A stretch of DNA of 64,000 bases, taken from NCBI RefSeq assembly GCF_020740795.1, contig NC_067305.1:3348001-3412000 (forward strand), in the 5' to 3' direction. Of this stretch, positions 11,126-23,108 are shown piece by piece (position 1 is the stretch's first letter; every line of letters begins with the position of its first letter). Position numbers and translations under genes: made by a program. The notes beneath the pieces were generated by a model that was not told the origin of the DNA, searched no databases, and saw only the letters and a list, made by a program, of their open reading frames with translations. Source of the DNA: Apus apus. Taxonomy: Eukaryota > Chordata > Aves > Apodiformes > Apodidae.

Positions 11126-13700
11126 TCCAGGGGATTACAGCCAGAATAAAGCGCTGCACTGTGAGGCCAACAACTGTTTTAACTCCCTTTAATCCCCGTC
11201 CCCGGGCCCGGCTGCCGTGGCTGGGGTCATTGTCCCCCCATGAAGGGCCAGCTGGTGGGTACTGGGGTGCCCTGCCAAAGCCCACCCGGTGGGTGTTGGA
11301 GCCCGGGGGGGGAGGGGGCTCGGGGTGGGTGCCGGGGATTTGGCTGCTCGGTGGGCTCAGGGTTACAAGGAGGCAGTTGCTCCCCCCCCCAGCTTGCCAG
11401 GTGACACCCCGACCCCCCCCTCTGGCCAGTCCCAGGGCCGTTGGAAGGACCCAGCTGCCTGGTGGCACCGCAGTGACACCAGGGTGACACCACGAGCCCG
11501 GCGAGGCCGTGAGAAGCTGCCACGGACGGGGCTCAGCGCCGGGCTGAGACCTGCCCAACTCGTCTCACGAGTCTCCGGAGCCGCGGCCGCTGCCGGCTCG
11601 GGGCTTGTCCCCGCTTCCCTCGGCTGCCTCCGGCCTTAACTTTGCCGGGAACATTGGTTTATCCCCTGGATCCTGACGGGAAGAGGGAGGCGAGGGAAGC
11701 GTCCCCAGGGAATTGCCGCTGCACGCGCCGAGCTTTAATTAGGGCTGGGAAATCTCTGCCGGCAGCCGCGGCGGTAAATGAGCCCGGAGCGGGGCGGGAT
11801 TAGCACCCGAATTAAATCGTCTGCTCCCAAACGGAGCTCGAAACGCTCCCAGGCCTGAGCCCAGAGGTGCCCTGGGACCCGCGGGTATGGATTCAGGGAT
11901 CTCGGGAGCTGGTTGGGATAAGGAATGTGGGATGGATCTGGCAAAAGGCAGCAGCTGCGGCGGGGATGGGGTCAGCTCGGCTGGGGATGGATGTCCCCAG
12001 TCCGGCAGGAAAGTGGCCCCGGGATGATCCCACCAGGACCCCCAGGCTGGGCTGGGGACAGTGGGGATGAGCGGGAGTGTGGCTCTGCTGGGGGGAACAC
12101 TGGGGGTGGTCCCCAGGGCCCTGCACCCTCCCAGGAGTCGCCCTGGCTGGGGACACGTGTGACACCAGGGACACACACGTCACCTCCACCGGCGTCGCAC
12201 CTGGTGGCACAGAGGTGTGTGCAGGTGGCAGTGCCGGGTGGGCAACCATCAGCTGTGCCAGGATGAATCCCAGGGTGGGATATTGCCAGTTCCCACTTGA
12301 TGGGTCAGGGACAACTTGTCCATGAAGGATCGCCAAACATTGGGGGGCAGCAGGGCACCCGCAAAACGTTGGGGACAAAGCCAGACCTGTCTCCGGTGCT
12401 AAGGAAGAGCATCGTCCCCATCAGGTCCCACAGCATCCAGCCGAGCTGTGGGACAGCAGGTTTTGGGGGCCAAGATGTTGCCCATCCTTCCTCCCAACCC
12501 CCCCTTGGCTGCAGCAGAGCACGGGGACGGGCGGGGAAGGGACCGTGTCCCTGGGGTGGCTTTAGAGCAGGGACAGCACAGCAGGGAGCAATAATAGCAT
12601 CTCCCCAGGCCCCACGAGGGAATAGGAAGCAATTAGCTAATTGCAGTGGGAGGTCAGGGTGGGGGTCTGCCCTGCCCCCCCCCCCCCCCCCCAGCCCCCA
12701 GTGCAGCTCCACGTGCCGCAGCCTCATCGCTTTGTGCTTAACCTACATTTGCTTTTGTCCCAGCAGGAGCAGCCAGAGCCCGCCCGGGGCTCTGAGTTCA
12801 GCTCAGCACGGCACGGAATGGCACAGCTCAGCTGGGCTCAGCACCCCATCCCAAACTGAGCAGCCCCCAGCCCCAAATTGAGCGTCCAAGGCTCAGCCGG
12901 GTCGCACCCATGGGTGCAGGCAGGGCCACGAAGTGCCATCAGGCCAGGGTGTGGTGTCCTCAAGGTGGGGACAATATTTGACCTCCTCACAGGACAGGTA
13001 GGCACAGGAGCCCCTTCCCCAGGGTGTAACCCCTGGAGCACCCTCCTGCCCAGCCTCTTCCTTCCCTGGTGCAGGAGTGCCCAGCAGCCTCTTGGGGAGC
13101 AGACCTCGCTGAGGACAGCTTTGAGACTGTGCTAATTATCTAATAAGCCTCAGACACACACCCAGGCAGAAGGTTCCAGCTGTGGCATGGGGGCCAGATG
13201 TGCAGCGGAGGGGGGTGGCAGGGGAATGCTGCTCGGTTGGCTCTGGGGCCACAGGACTGGAGACCCCTGGAAACCCCTTGCTCTGGAGGAATGGGGAGTC
13301 AGCAAAAAGGAGCACCGGGAGCAAAGGGGTTAAATTCCAGGCTTGGGGACAGGCCCTCAGTGTCCCCCCAGAGCATGGTGACAAGGTGATGTTGGGGTGC
13401 AGCACCCAGTCCCCTCACCCTTTATCTCCCACCCCCCCAAAGATGCCCCCACCCGGTGACCAAGCACCTGCAGTGTCACCCACCCCAGCTCAGGGGGTCC
13501 CTTCACGTCCCCGTTGAAACCCCATCCCTGGAGGGATCCCGGGAGAGGAGCGGTGGGATTTGGGATACAGCGGTAATTGCTGCCGGCGGCGGGTGCTCCC
13601 CCGGGGGAGGCAGCAGCAACACCTCTAATTACCAGTCTCCAGTGTTAACAGCGAAACTTCCCACTGCTGCTACTAATTAGTGGCTCCCGGGGGGGGGGTG
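11126..13700. other. Intergenic DNA with a CpG-rich patch
   Basis: About 11,470-11,870 is CpG-rich and ends in a TTTAATTAGGGCT / CGAATTAAATCG block, possibly a distal regulatory element. No exons are recognised. A 16-bp perfect palindrome lies at 12,629-12,644. Confidence 0.4.
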
Positions 13701-13704
13701 GGCA

Positions 13705-13706
<2 letters not shown>

Positions 13707-13744
<38 letters not shown>
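13707..13744. repeat. (GT)n microsatellite
   Basis: An uninterrupted GT dinucleotide run of about 19 units. Confidence 0.98.
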
Positions 13745-13745
<1 letters not shown>

Positions 13746-13763
13746 GCTGTGGGTAGGGGAAAA

Positions 13764-13812
13764 GGAACGGGCACATGGGATGGGACAGGAACGGGCACAT
13801 GGGATGGGACAG
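13764..13812. repeat. 24-bp tandem duplication
   Basis: GGAACGGGCACATGGGATGG plus ACA occurs twice in a row, next to the (GT)n tract. Confidence 0.95.
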
Positions 13813-15107
13813 TCCGTGTCTCCTGAGCCTGCAGGCCGGGCTGTTCCCAGCTAACGGCTCATTTCCCATCATGGCAAGTGGCCGCCAGGAACAGATGAGC
13901 CCGGGAGGGTGATTTATACTGGGCAGGTTGACACCTCAACCCTTCGGGAGAGCAGCAACAGCTGCTCCAGCTGCTCCAGCACGAGGAGGCCGGGAGGAAA
14001 TCCTCGGAGGAGGCAGGAGTGGGGGGCGATGGGGCCCCCCCAGGGCAGTGCCCGGGGTTGTTGGGAATCTCTGGGGGGTGTGAGGATGGCAGGGCTGGAG
14101 GGGGATGGGCAGGATCGGGAGGTGGGGGGGGGGGCTGAAGTTCACTTCCCAGCCACTACGTGAAGCCAAGATTCAAGTCAAGGGTCTGGTTAATCCGAAG
14201 TTGAATCCGGTCTGAATCCCACCTCTAATCCGCTTAATGCCACCTCTCAGGACGGGGATCCTGCGCGGTGGCTCCTTCCCCGGGCCGGGAGGAGGATGCT
14301 CTGACACCCCGAGGGGACGGGGCTGCAAACCTCGGCGGGACCGCGGGGCTCTTGGGGTCCCGCACAGCATCACAGACCCCCCGCCCCCCCCCCCATCACC
14401 GCAACTCCGGCCTCAAACCCCCCCCCCCCCCCACGCGGCTGACGTGGGGGAGCAGCGGGCCGGGGCTGCCCGATTCGGGGGGTCTCTGGCAAAGGGCAGC
14501 ACACTTTCCGCGGACCCCCACGCCGTCCCCCCTTTCCCACGGGTGTCACATCCCCGCGGCGCACCCAGAACCCCCCTCCCCCCCAGTGCGGGACAGGGGG
14601 GACTCTGCGGAACCCCCCGGTGCTGCCCACCCGGCCGGGTCTGCCGGCCCTTTCCTGAGCTCTGACCCCCCCCGGCCGGCATCCCACGCCGTCTCCACCC
14701 GGGTCCCCGTTACCCACACGGGTCCCCACCACCCAGGCAGCTCCGTGCGGCCCCTCCCGGAGCCCACCCCTGGGCAGCCGTACCGGGACCGCCCCCCGTG
14801 CCACCGCCCGGTGCCCCCCCCCGAGCCCCAACACCAGCACCGCCCCCCCCCCGGCCCGGTGCCCGCCCCCCCCGAGCCCCAACATCAGCACCTCCCACCC
14901 CCGGCCCGGTGCCCCCCCCCCCCCCCCGAGCCCCGGTACCGGGACCGCCCCCTCCCCACCCCCGTGGGACCCCCTGCCGCGCTCTCCCATTGGCTGCTTC
15001 GTAGCAAGCCCCGCGCTGCCATTGGCTGGCACCGCCCGCAGGCCCCGCCCATCGCCGCCGCTCCCGACCCCGACCGGGACTCGGTCGCAGCCGCGGGCGG
15101 GAGGGCC

Positions 15108-15312
15108 CGGCCGGGCACCGGGAACCCGGCACCGGGCACCTGGCACCTGGCACCGGGCACGGGGAACCGGGCACCGGGCACCGGGAACCCGGCACCGGGC
15201 ACGGGGAACCGGGCACCGGGAACCCGGCACCGAGCACCGGGCACCGGGAACCCGGCACCGGACACCGGGCATCGGGCACCGGGCACCGGGCATCGGGCAC
15301 CGGGCACCGGGC
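15108..15312. repeat. CpG-rich minisatellite beside the putative TNFAIP8L1 exon 1
   Basis: Seven-base GGGCACC/GGGAACC modules (GCACCGGGAACCCGGCACC and variants) repeat over about 200 bp. The modules are partly self-complementary and all carry CpG. Confidence 0.92.
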
Positions 15313-15339
15313 AGGGAGAGGCGCCGGGGGAACCGAACC

Positions 15340-15457
15340 CCAACCCCTCCCCAGCCCCGTTCCGCCCCGCTCCGCCCCGTTCCGCCCCGTCCCGTCCCTC
15401 CGCGGGCACCGGAGCAGCCCCGGTCCCGGCGCCGCGCTCCCCCGAGGCAGGCAGCAG
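15340..15457 (+). other. TNFAIP8L1: Candidate non-coding first exon of TNFAIP8L1
   Basis: A textbook donor (CAG|GTAAGG) follows position 15,457 inside the CpG island, on the same strand as TNFAIP8L1. It could splice to the acceptor at 20,890, leaving a 5.4 kb intron. The 5' end is a guess. No transcript evidence is available and other first exons are possible. Confidence 0.35.
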
Positions 15458-18400
15458 GTAAGGGCCGGCCGGGCTCTGCTGACCGCCGCTGTAGCGCTGC
15501 CGGGATCGGGCCCCTCCGGTTCCCCCTGGTTTCTCCCCGGTACCCCCGTTTCCCCTGATCCGTGGGGGTGGGGGCACTCGCTACCGGCCCGGTTCGTGCT
15601 TCCCTCTCCAGGACCCCAGCGGGGCGAAACTTCTCGTTCCCGGAGGCGATCGCAGCCCCCCAGGGCATCGCCCTGGTCCCCTCCGGTGTCACCGGACACC
15701 GACGGTCCCTCCCGGCCCACGGGGCAGCCTGAGGGGGGTAACGGGGTGTTGAGGAGCCCCGAGGGGCAGAAGTTGCTGGGTGAGAAGAGCCCGGGGCTGC
15801 TCCCGGGAAGCCCTGGCCATGCCTCAGTTTCCCCAGGCGGGTATAAATTCGGGAAAGGGCGATCTCCAGCCCGGAACCGGTGGGAAATCCGAGGGGGGCT
15901 GGAAAGGCCGCTGGGAACGGTGGGCGACGGCTAACAGGAGCTTGGAGAAGGGGTCAGAGCCCGCGGGGACAGCCCTGGAGCCCACGTGCAGGGACGGGTG
16001 CCCCACGGCAGCACTTGGCATCACCCCATCCTCCCTCCCTCCCCTCCCCCCCGGGTACTGCCCCTCCTGGGGCTCTGAAGGATGAAATTCCTCCATTCCC
16101 GGGGAGACGAATCCCTTTGGCCAGGCCAGATCCTGCCCGCAGCAACAGAGTTGGGTGCAAAACTTCCCAGTTCCCACCAACCAAAGCTTTATCCGGAGCA
16201 GAGAAGGATTTGGGCCATAAACCATTCTGGACCGATCCCAAGCCCTGCACCGGATCCCAATTGTCCCGTGGAGCTTTTCTCCCATCCCGGAGCAACTTTG
16301 TCCTCACAGATCCCCAGGAGCAGGAAGCATGTGATGCACCAAGGCCCCCACCACGGGGTGGATGGATGGAGGATGGTTTGGCCTCTTATTTCCCTCCCCC
16401 TCTGTGCTCAGTTTTCCACTTCCCCCTGAGGCTCCTGAGCCTCTGTCTGCTCCGAGCGAAGGAGAAGGGAAGTTGCTGCTGGAGGGAGCAGCTTGGTAAA
16501 GAAAAGGAGGAAATGGAAGGCGAGACAGATGCTCCAAAATAACCCCCACTTCCTTCTCCTCCTCCTCTCTGTAAAATACCCCCCTTCCTCCTCCTCTTCC
16601 TCTCCATGCTGCAGCTGCTGCCTCAACCCCCCCCCCAATCCCAGGGGTATTCCTTGATAGGGTGCCAGAGCAGCTCCCTAATCCCGAATCCTTGGGGTTG
16701 CACTGGGGGTATCGCACACCCCTTCCCCTCCTCCCTGGAGCACCCAGAGCCAGCAGCCTGCCATGTGCCAGCATCCCCTTCCCACACGGGCGCCGGCAAA
16801 ACGGGAAGCGCCGGCGGGATCCACCACCCACGCCGGGGGGGTTGGCATCGCCGGAGCCCCCTCGGATCGGCCGCCCGGCTCCTTGCACGGACACGTCGGA
16901 GTTGCTGGGGCAGATCCCCAGGCATTTGGTGCTGGATTCGGTGCAAAAGAGAAACCAAACAAGCTGTTCCTTCCCACAGGTGCTTGCGCCGGGGCTGCGA
17001 ATGCGCCAGGAAAGGAGGTTATGGGATAGAGGAATTCCAGATCCCAGTGCCAAGGGCAGTGGGGGACAGTGGTGGGGACATGGCTGAGGGTTTGGCACAA
17101 GCGCCAGGAGGGAGCGGAGCAAGATGCAGCCCGTGTGGTGCCCAGCTGAGGTGATGCTGGAGCTCCCTGAGGATCCCAGCTCCCGGCTCCAGCCAGTTTC
17201 TTGCCTCCCCTGCCAAGAAACGAGTCTTTCCTCGGGCGAGGTGTTTACTCAGTGGCTTCCTCGCCGGCCTCACCCTGCTCAGCACACACGCGCCGGACCT
17301 GCCGGCTCTCGGGGCTGTTTGCACCCATGGCAACCTGAGAGGGACGCTCATTGCAAAAGGCAGCGTGGCTCCCTCCTCCTCCTCCTCTTCTTCCTCCTCT
17401 TCTGCTGCCCTGGCACTGGTAAAATGGGGTCTGGAAGCTGGCAGGGCCGTGGATGGTGGTGGGACAGGCCGGTGGCAGCGGTCGGGCTCTCCGGTTACGC
17501 GCTCCGACCCCACGTCTGCTGTAATCCAGCTCAGCAGCAGGGTTTAATTAATTAATGGGGGTTGGAGGCACTGGGAGAGGGTGGAAAATGATGCCAGGGG
17601 GATGGAGAGCAGAGCAGCAGGATCCCATCCACCCCCCGACACACACACCCTGGCATTTGGCCACGGGTTCGGGATAACCGGGGATGGAGGGAAAACTGGG
17701 GAGGTCTCCACCACTGTTCCCCCCAGCTGGGGAGAGGATGCTTCTGTGTCAGGGGGAACTCGTAGCCAGGGGGCTACAGGTTAATCTGGTGAGGAAGAGG
17801 AGGAGGAAGGAGGCAGAGGTGGCTCTGCTCTCAGCCGGGCTTGGCCCTGCCCTCCCTGTGGCCTCCCCATCAATTATTGAAGTGCTTTTGCTTTCCTGCA
17901 TGAAATATTCAGCCTGTTGCCAAAGGAGCTGCGGGGGGGGGGGGACGACTTGGGAGGATGAGCACAGGGAGTCACTGGTGGGTCCCTTGAGGCTGGGACA
18001 GTTGGGGAAGAGGGATTTTTGGGACAGGGCAGGATTAACTCAGGGATGGTGTCAGTGCTGGGTTTGGTCCCTTGGCCATAATGAGCCACTGGCCCCCGGT
18101 GCTGGGAGGATGGTGGGGTCTTGTGTCCCCCACCAACAGGATCATTAATTGATGCTTTTAAACCAGAGGGCTGGACTCTGCTCTGGCTTGTGCCCACCAT
18201 GGTGAAGGAGATGTTTTTTTGACGTGGGGTCTCCATGGGGTGGGGGGGCTGAGATTGGATGGGATCCTCATGGGTGGTGGCCTGGCAGGGAGGAACACCC
18301 AGATGTCCCAACCTTCAGCTGAGCCCTCCTGAGTTTTGCAGCTCGGGGCTGCAAAACTTCCCCCAAAAAACCTCCAAAATGGGTGGGAAACACCCCACTC

Positions 18401-20890
18401 CCCCCAAAAAAAAACAGGCTGTGACTATCCACAAAGCCACTGTTGGGACCACAGCCATGGCCCACTCTTCCGGAGCAGGGAGGGACTCAGCAAAAGCTGC
18501 TCGGTTTTTTTTTGGTAGGAGAAGCTGTTTTTTTGAGGGCGTTTTCATGAAAAAAAATAGAAGAGGGGGCGGGGGGGGAGGGGGGAAGAAAAAAAAAACC
18601 CAACAAACCCTGAGCAGGGCTGGAAACTTCAGCGACAGGAAGGAAACGGGGTGGTTTATTTCGGTCTCGAGTTTGCTCTTCGGGGCAAGGCTCGTCTGTT
18701 CCACACGCCGCCCGGCACCCCCTCCGTGAACAATGGGGTCGTGGGGCCTTTCCCGGCAGGAAAACGCCTCGTTCCGGTGAAATCTCCCGGTTGGTGCTGA
18801 GTCAGCAGGTCGTGGTGGGACAGAGGAGGGTGCTGGGTTCACCGGGAACGGAGGTGAGCTTGGGTTTCCTTCTTACAGCCAGCGACCTGCAAACCATCCC
18901 AGGGAGGCTGGAGGAGGAGAGGGTTGTGTTTGGGGGGGGATCCAGGAGACACTCCCCTATACAGCTTCGTGCCTCAGTTTCCCCACCACCACCAGTGATG
19001 CTCATCTCCCTGCTCCCCAGCAGGAGAGGGCTTTGGGGCAGCCAGGCATTGCTAGGTGCTGGGAGTGGAGGGTTGGTCCATGGTTACAGTCACTCACTGG
19101 GAGCTGTGGGTGTGCAGGGCAGTTGGCAGGAGCTGGTGCTTCCCAGCCTTTCTGGGCTCTGTAGGTGGAGTTTGCAGTCACTTTGTGGCTGCAGTTGCCC
19201 AACAGAGAGCTCAGGTGTGGGAATTCCTATTTATCCGGGCACCGCTCCCGGCTGGGAGCCCAGGACACCCTGCAACCACAGGGAATTCCTGTGAAAAAGC
19301 CCTGCTCCTTCCCGAAGAGGCTGCCAGCCACGGGCAGAGTCTGTCCCCTTTCCAGCCAAGGGAGGGAAGATGGAGCCTCCTCCTGCCCGTCCCTCCGGCC
19401 TTGGCTCCACCAGCATCTCTCACATGGTGCTGTCGGTGTTAAACGCACCCGAATGGCTGGGGAGCAGCTGAGGGCTCTGCCAGAGCAGCCTCTGCTTTGT
19501 CAGTTCTGATTTGCCAGCTCGAAGCTCACGCTGGCAAAAATCAATGTTCTGCCATCCTTGCAAACCTGGGTGTTTGCTGGGAGGGCTGCAAATAACTCCA
19601 CGTGCGGCGGCGGCGGCGGCTCCGGGGCTGCTCACTGGGTTCACACCCTTGCAGAGCCTTGGCCACCCTTGGGCTGGGAGAGGCAGCGTGGCTGGCAGGT
19701 GCCCAGGAAGCTGGGGCTCAGGCTGCACCTTCTCCCTTGCACCCTCACCCCTGCACGACTGGCTGCAGGGAGATGGAGCCTTGGCCACCACCACGGGGTG
19801 TCCCAGCTCTGCAGAGAGGCAGGGTGTGCTCCCCAGAGCCTGGCATGGGCTCTGCGGTGGTAGGAGTGGGATCAAGGATCCCTGGAGGGGTCCAGGACTG
19901 GGTGGTGGCTCAGTCCGGGGGTCTGCGGGGCTGCTGTGATGGGGATAGACTTGGTTCTGCACTATAATCACCAGAGGGCTGCAGATGAGACTCCTCCTCT
20001 CCTAAATCTCCCCTCTTCCAGTTGAAAGCCATCACCTTTGTTCCATCACTCCCTGCTCTTGTCCCAAGTCCCTCCCCAGCTTTCCTGGAGCCCCTTCAGG
20101 CACTGGAAGCTGCTCTAAGGTCTCCCTGGAGCCTTCTCTTCTCCAGGCTGAACACCCCAGCTCTCTCCAGAGCAGAGCTGCTCCAGCCTCCGATGACTGA
20201 TGTGGTCCTTGCTGTGGTGTGGGGAGTTGGGCTGTAGGTGAACGTTCACCTTGATGACTTATCCATCACCATGTGATGCTGGTGCTGGCTCAGAGGAAGC
20301 TGAGGTGGTGGCAGGATGAGTCCAAGCTCGGATGGTGCGGGTGTCCCAGGGCAGGCAGCACCAGGAGAAGGGGAAAAAGGACTTGGAGACTCGTGGGTGG
20401 GCACAGCAAAGGGGCCGTGGCTGTGCTGGCTGCAGGGGGTGACTCAGCTGTCACCTGGGGTGTCCCCAGCTCACCCTGCAGGAAGTGAGTCAGGTTTGAA
20501 GGAAGCAAAATGTTTAAATGATGGGGCAAGAGTTCTTCCTGCAGCGGGAGGAGGGCGGTGCTGGCCGCAGGAGGGAGATGGGGATGGAGGGTTGCAGGCC
20601 ATTCTCAGGTAGGGAGACCTCGCTCACCTCTTGTTCTTCCCATCACGCTGAAGCTTCTCCCCAGAATTCCAGGGAAGGGAGGTGGGAACAATGTGTAACT
20701 CATCCCACTAACAAATCCTGGGGCATGAGGTTGGCTCTCGCCTGCCCTGGGCACCCCAGGAGCTCCTCTTGGCCTTGCCAAGATGAAAAAGATGATCTTT
20801 TTCCTCCCAAAAGGCCCCGTGGGGAGGAGAGGAGGTGGGAACTGCTCCAGGGCATGGGCTGAACTGTGTGTGTGTCTCTTCCCCCTGCAG
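15458..20890 (+). other. TNFAIP8L1: Probable 5' intron of TNFAIP8L1
   Basis: If the first exon ends at 15,457, this is one 5.4 kb intron. It holds no recognised gene and one CR1 fragment near 19,996-20,193. Short G runs (17,935) and A runs (18,403, 18,590) are present. Confidence 0.35.
19996..20193 (-). mobile_element. CR1 LINE fragment
   Basis: Antisense CR1 internal segment (CTTGTCCCAAGTCCCTCCCC, GGAGCCCCTTCAGGCACTGG, CTCCAGGCTGAACACCCCAG). It lacks the 3' end seen in other copies. Confidence 0.9.
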
Positions 20891-20892
20891 AG

Positions 20893-21453
20893 ATGGACAC
20901 CTTCAGCACCAAGAACCTGGCCCTGCAGGCCCAGAAGAAGCTGTTGAGCAAGATGGCTACCAAGAGCATAGCCAACGTCTTCATTGACGACACCAGCAGC
21001 GAGATCTTGGACGAGCTGTACCGGGCCACCAAGGAGTACACCCACAACCGCAAGGAGGCCCAGAAGATCATCAAAAACCTCATCAAGATCGTGATGAAGC
21101 TGGGCGTGCTCTACCGCAACGGGCAGTTCAGCCCCGAGGAGCTGCTGGTGATGGAGCGGTTCCGCAAGAAGGTGCACACCTTGGCCATGACAGCCGTCAG
21201 CTTCCACCAGATAGACTTCACCTTCGACCGCAGGGTGATGTCGGGGGTGCTGACGGAGTGCAGGGACCTGCTGCACCAGGCTGTCAACGGCCACCTGACG
21301 GCCAAGTCCCACTCCCGCATCAACCACGTCTTCAACCACTTTGCGGACTACGAGTTCCTCTCGGCTCTCTACGGGCCGGCCGAGCCCTATCGCACCCACC
21401 TGAAGAGGATCTGCGAAGGGGTCAACAAGATGCTGGAGGAGGACAACATATGA
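20893..21453 (+). CDS. TNFAIP8L1: TNFAIP8L1 (TIPE1), single coding exon, 186 aa
   Basis: This is the whole coding sequence of a TNFAIP8/TIPE-family protein. The family folds into a helical bundle (TH domain) with a deep hydrophobic cavity that binds phosphoinositide-type lipids; TIPE1 acts in the cytoplasm in cell-death and autophagy control. The start is ATG at 20,893, two bases after a strong acceptor (pyrimidine tract, CTGCAG ending at 20,890). The frame stays open further upstream, but those codons lie in the splice acceptor. The N-terminus [18 protein letters not shown] is the TIPE1 type. Family blocks visible are [56 protein letters not shown] and [18 protein letters not shown]. The length equals that of human TIPE1. 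The paralogues TNFAIP8, TIPE2 and TIPE3 are less likely because of the N-terminus and the MYDGF/DPP9 neighbourhood. A non-coding 5' exon must lie upstream. Confidence 0.96.
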   Translation: MDTFSTKNLALQAQKKLLSKMATKSIANVFIDDTSSEILDELYRATKEYTHNRKEAQKIIKNLIKIVMKLGVLYRNGQFSPEELLVMERFRKKVHTLAMTAVSFHQIDFTFDRRVMSGVLTECRDLLHQAVNGHLTAKSHSRINHVFNHFADYEFLSALYGPAEPYRTHLKRICEGVNKMLEEDNI

Positions 21454-22347
21454 AGTTGGCCAAGATGGGCCAGCAGCAGCAGCAGCTGCCAGGCTCTGCC
21501 TCCTGTGAGACCGAGGACAGGACCTATGCCTGTGTTGACCAGCACCAGGCTTGTTGGCCTCTTCTCCTCTGTTGTGCTAACTCGTTTTCTCCTTGTTTCT
21601 ACAAAAGGTTGAACCTCTTGACTTCTTCTAACCCTTGCCCAGGGTCTGCAAGCCCCACCTGTGCTGGGCTTGAGTCCTTTCCAGGTGATCCTGGGCTTCT
21701 GGGCTCCTGCTGTCCAGCTAGATTTCCTTTGCCCACCTAAGTGCTCTTAACTCGGAGTCCAATGAACTGGACTCCTCACCTTGAACTCTATCATGTCCCT
21801 TCTGGGGGAAAACCAGACCAAAGACTCGTGGTGGTAACACCTCTAAGGTGTCTCTGAGTGGGTGGGTGGTTGCTTGGATGAAGGGTTGTGAAGACCCTGT
21901 TACTGGAGGGTTGTGGAGCCCCAAGTTGTCTTTCAGTAGCTCCAGTACACGGTGGGAGCAAATCCCAGTCCAGACCTGTGCTGCCCAGGGTAGGAAGGTG
22001 CTTCTGCACCTTGCAGGCTTGCGTGGGCTTTGACCTCCTGAAAGACAAGTCCTTGAGAGCAGAAGGATCCCACCTCACCTGGGTTGTCCCTCGGGGCAGG
22101 GAGGGAGCTGGAGGGTCCTACTCTGTCCCTGCATCCCAGGTACACCCCTTCATCCAAGACCCAACTTCCCCTCCATGATGGTACCACGGTGATGGCCCCG
22201 ACACCTTCCTCAGTGGTTGCCCAAAGTTCTCCCCAGCATTTCAGACATTTCATGGGTCCTCCACTGAGTTAGGGTTGTTCTTTTTGTTTTGTTTGGGTTG
22301 GTTTGTTTTTTTTTTTAGCAAACTCTGTAGCCCTGATGAGTTATTTA

Positions 22348-22353
22348 AATAAA
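22348..22353 (+). promoter_or_regulatory. TNFAIP8L1: Poly(A) signal AATAAA, TNFAIP8L1
   Basis: AATAAA lies 0.9 kb after the TNFAIP8L1 stop, following a T-rich stretch (22,280-22,318). It would give a 3' UTR of about 21,454-22,370, which begins with a short (CAG)n run at 21,471-21,487. Confidence 0.7.
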
Positions 22354-22370
22354 CTCACCTGTTTGGCCTG

Positions 22371-23080
22371 GGTGCTCCATGTGGTTGGTGATAAAATGAA
22401 CCTCAGGGGTACTTGGGTTTGGAATTGGTGATTTTCTGTCTGTGTCCTGGGGTTTTACCCTCTCTGTCCCCTGCTCTGGGGCACAGTGGGAGGAAAATGG
22501 TGCAGTGGGGTCCCAGGATGGGAGCAAATCCTGCTCCTCTGCATCCCCACTAAGAAGAGAATTCCAAGGGCAAAAATGGAAAAAAATGAGCATCTTGTGA
22601 GGGTGGTGAGACACTGGAACAGGTTGCCCAGGGAAGCTGTGGGGCCCTGAATGCAGCTGGGAGCTGGGGACACAGCTCCCCACCCACCAGCTCTCTGCAG
22701 GTGCCTGCAGATCCAGGAGGAGCTGCACAGGAGAGAAAGAAGCATCTAAGAAGAGCCTGGAAAACAGGACTTGTAAAATCCCCAGTGCAATGCACCCCCA
22801 GCCTGCCAAAAGCTGGGCAAAGCAGCTCCCAAGGACTCACCAGGAATCACCTCTGGGCAGAGCACCCGTCATGACACTGCTGGGTGATGCAAACTTACAG
22901 CTGAACCTTGTTCTCAGGTGCTGTGACTCCTCTGGGGTGGGCAGAGCCCCTGTAAACCCTCCACAGCCTCCAGCCTCTCATGTGGCATCTCAGCTCCTCC
23001 TGGCCAAGCCACCACCAAAGGTTGTGCCACCCACTGGGGACCCAGCTGGAGAGGGCGGGTGTCACGGAGCAGACTCCAGG
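22371..23080. other. Intergenic gap between convergent TNFAIP8L1 and MYDGF
   Basis: About 0.7 kb separates the two predicted poly(A) sites. It holds a short CR1 fragment near 22,598-22,640 and no gene that I can recognise. Confidence 0.6.
22598..22640 (+). mobile_element. CR1 LINE remnant
   Basis: Only GGTGGTGAGACACTGGAACA plus the GGTTGCCCAGGGAAGCTGTG block survives. Confidence 0.6.
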
Positions 23081-23094
23081 CAAGAGCATGATGC

Positions 23095-23108
23095 TTTATT
23101 TCTTTATT
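23095..23108 (-). promoter_or_regulatory. MYDGF: Poly(A) signals for MYDGF
   Basis: Two AATAAA hexamers on the minus strand (23,103-23,108 and 23,095-23,100) lie about 0.8 kb past the MYDGF stop, predicting a 3' end near 23,080. Confidence 0.75.

Larger units (their letters stand above)
14230..15700. promoter_or_regulatory. CpG island, probable TNFAIP8L1 promoter
   Basis: This is dense in CpG and GGGCGG-type boxes, including CCCCGCCC and CCAAT-like ATTGGC motifs near 14,990-15,050. It carries a CpG-rich minisatellite at 15,108-15,312 and ends near a good splice donor at 15,457. It is the strongest promoter-like island upstream of the TNFAIP8L1 coding exon. The long open frames across it on both strands are products of GC richness. 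Confidence 0.6.

Noticed and set aside
10347-11558. A 403-codon minus-strand frame rich in Pro and Cys
   Set aside because: It spans the G-rich minisatellite and has no family resemblance or splice structure.
1-15000. Exons of SEMA6B, the next gene beyond TNFAIP8L1 in human
   Set aside because: I looked for Sema, PSI and transmembrane-type exons in translated frames and found none. The gene is probably outside the window.
14268-15720. Frames of about 330-440 codons on both strands in the CpG island
   Set aside because: GC-rich DNA rarely contains stops. The peptide is a repeat of the GGGCACC modules and unlike any protein I know.
20605-21399. A 264-codon frame antisense to TNFAIP8L1
   Set aside because: A shadow of the real coding exon; the sense strand has clear family identity and codon bias.
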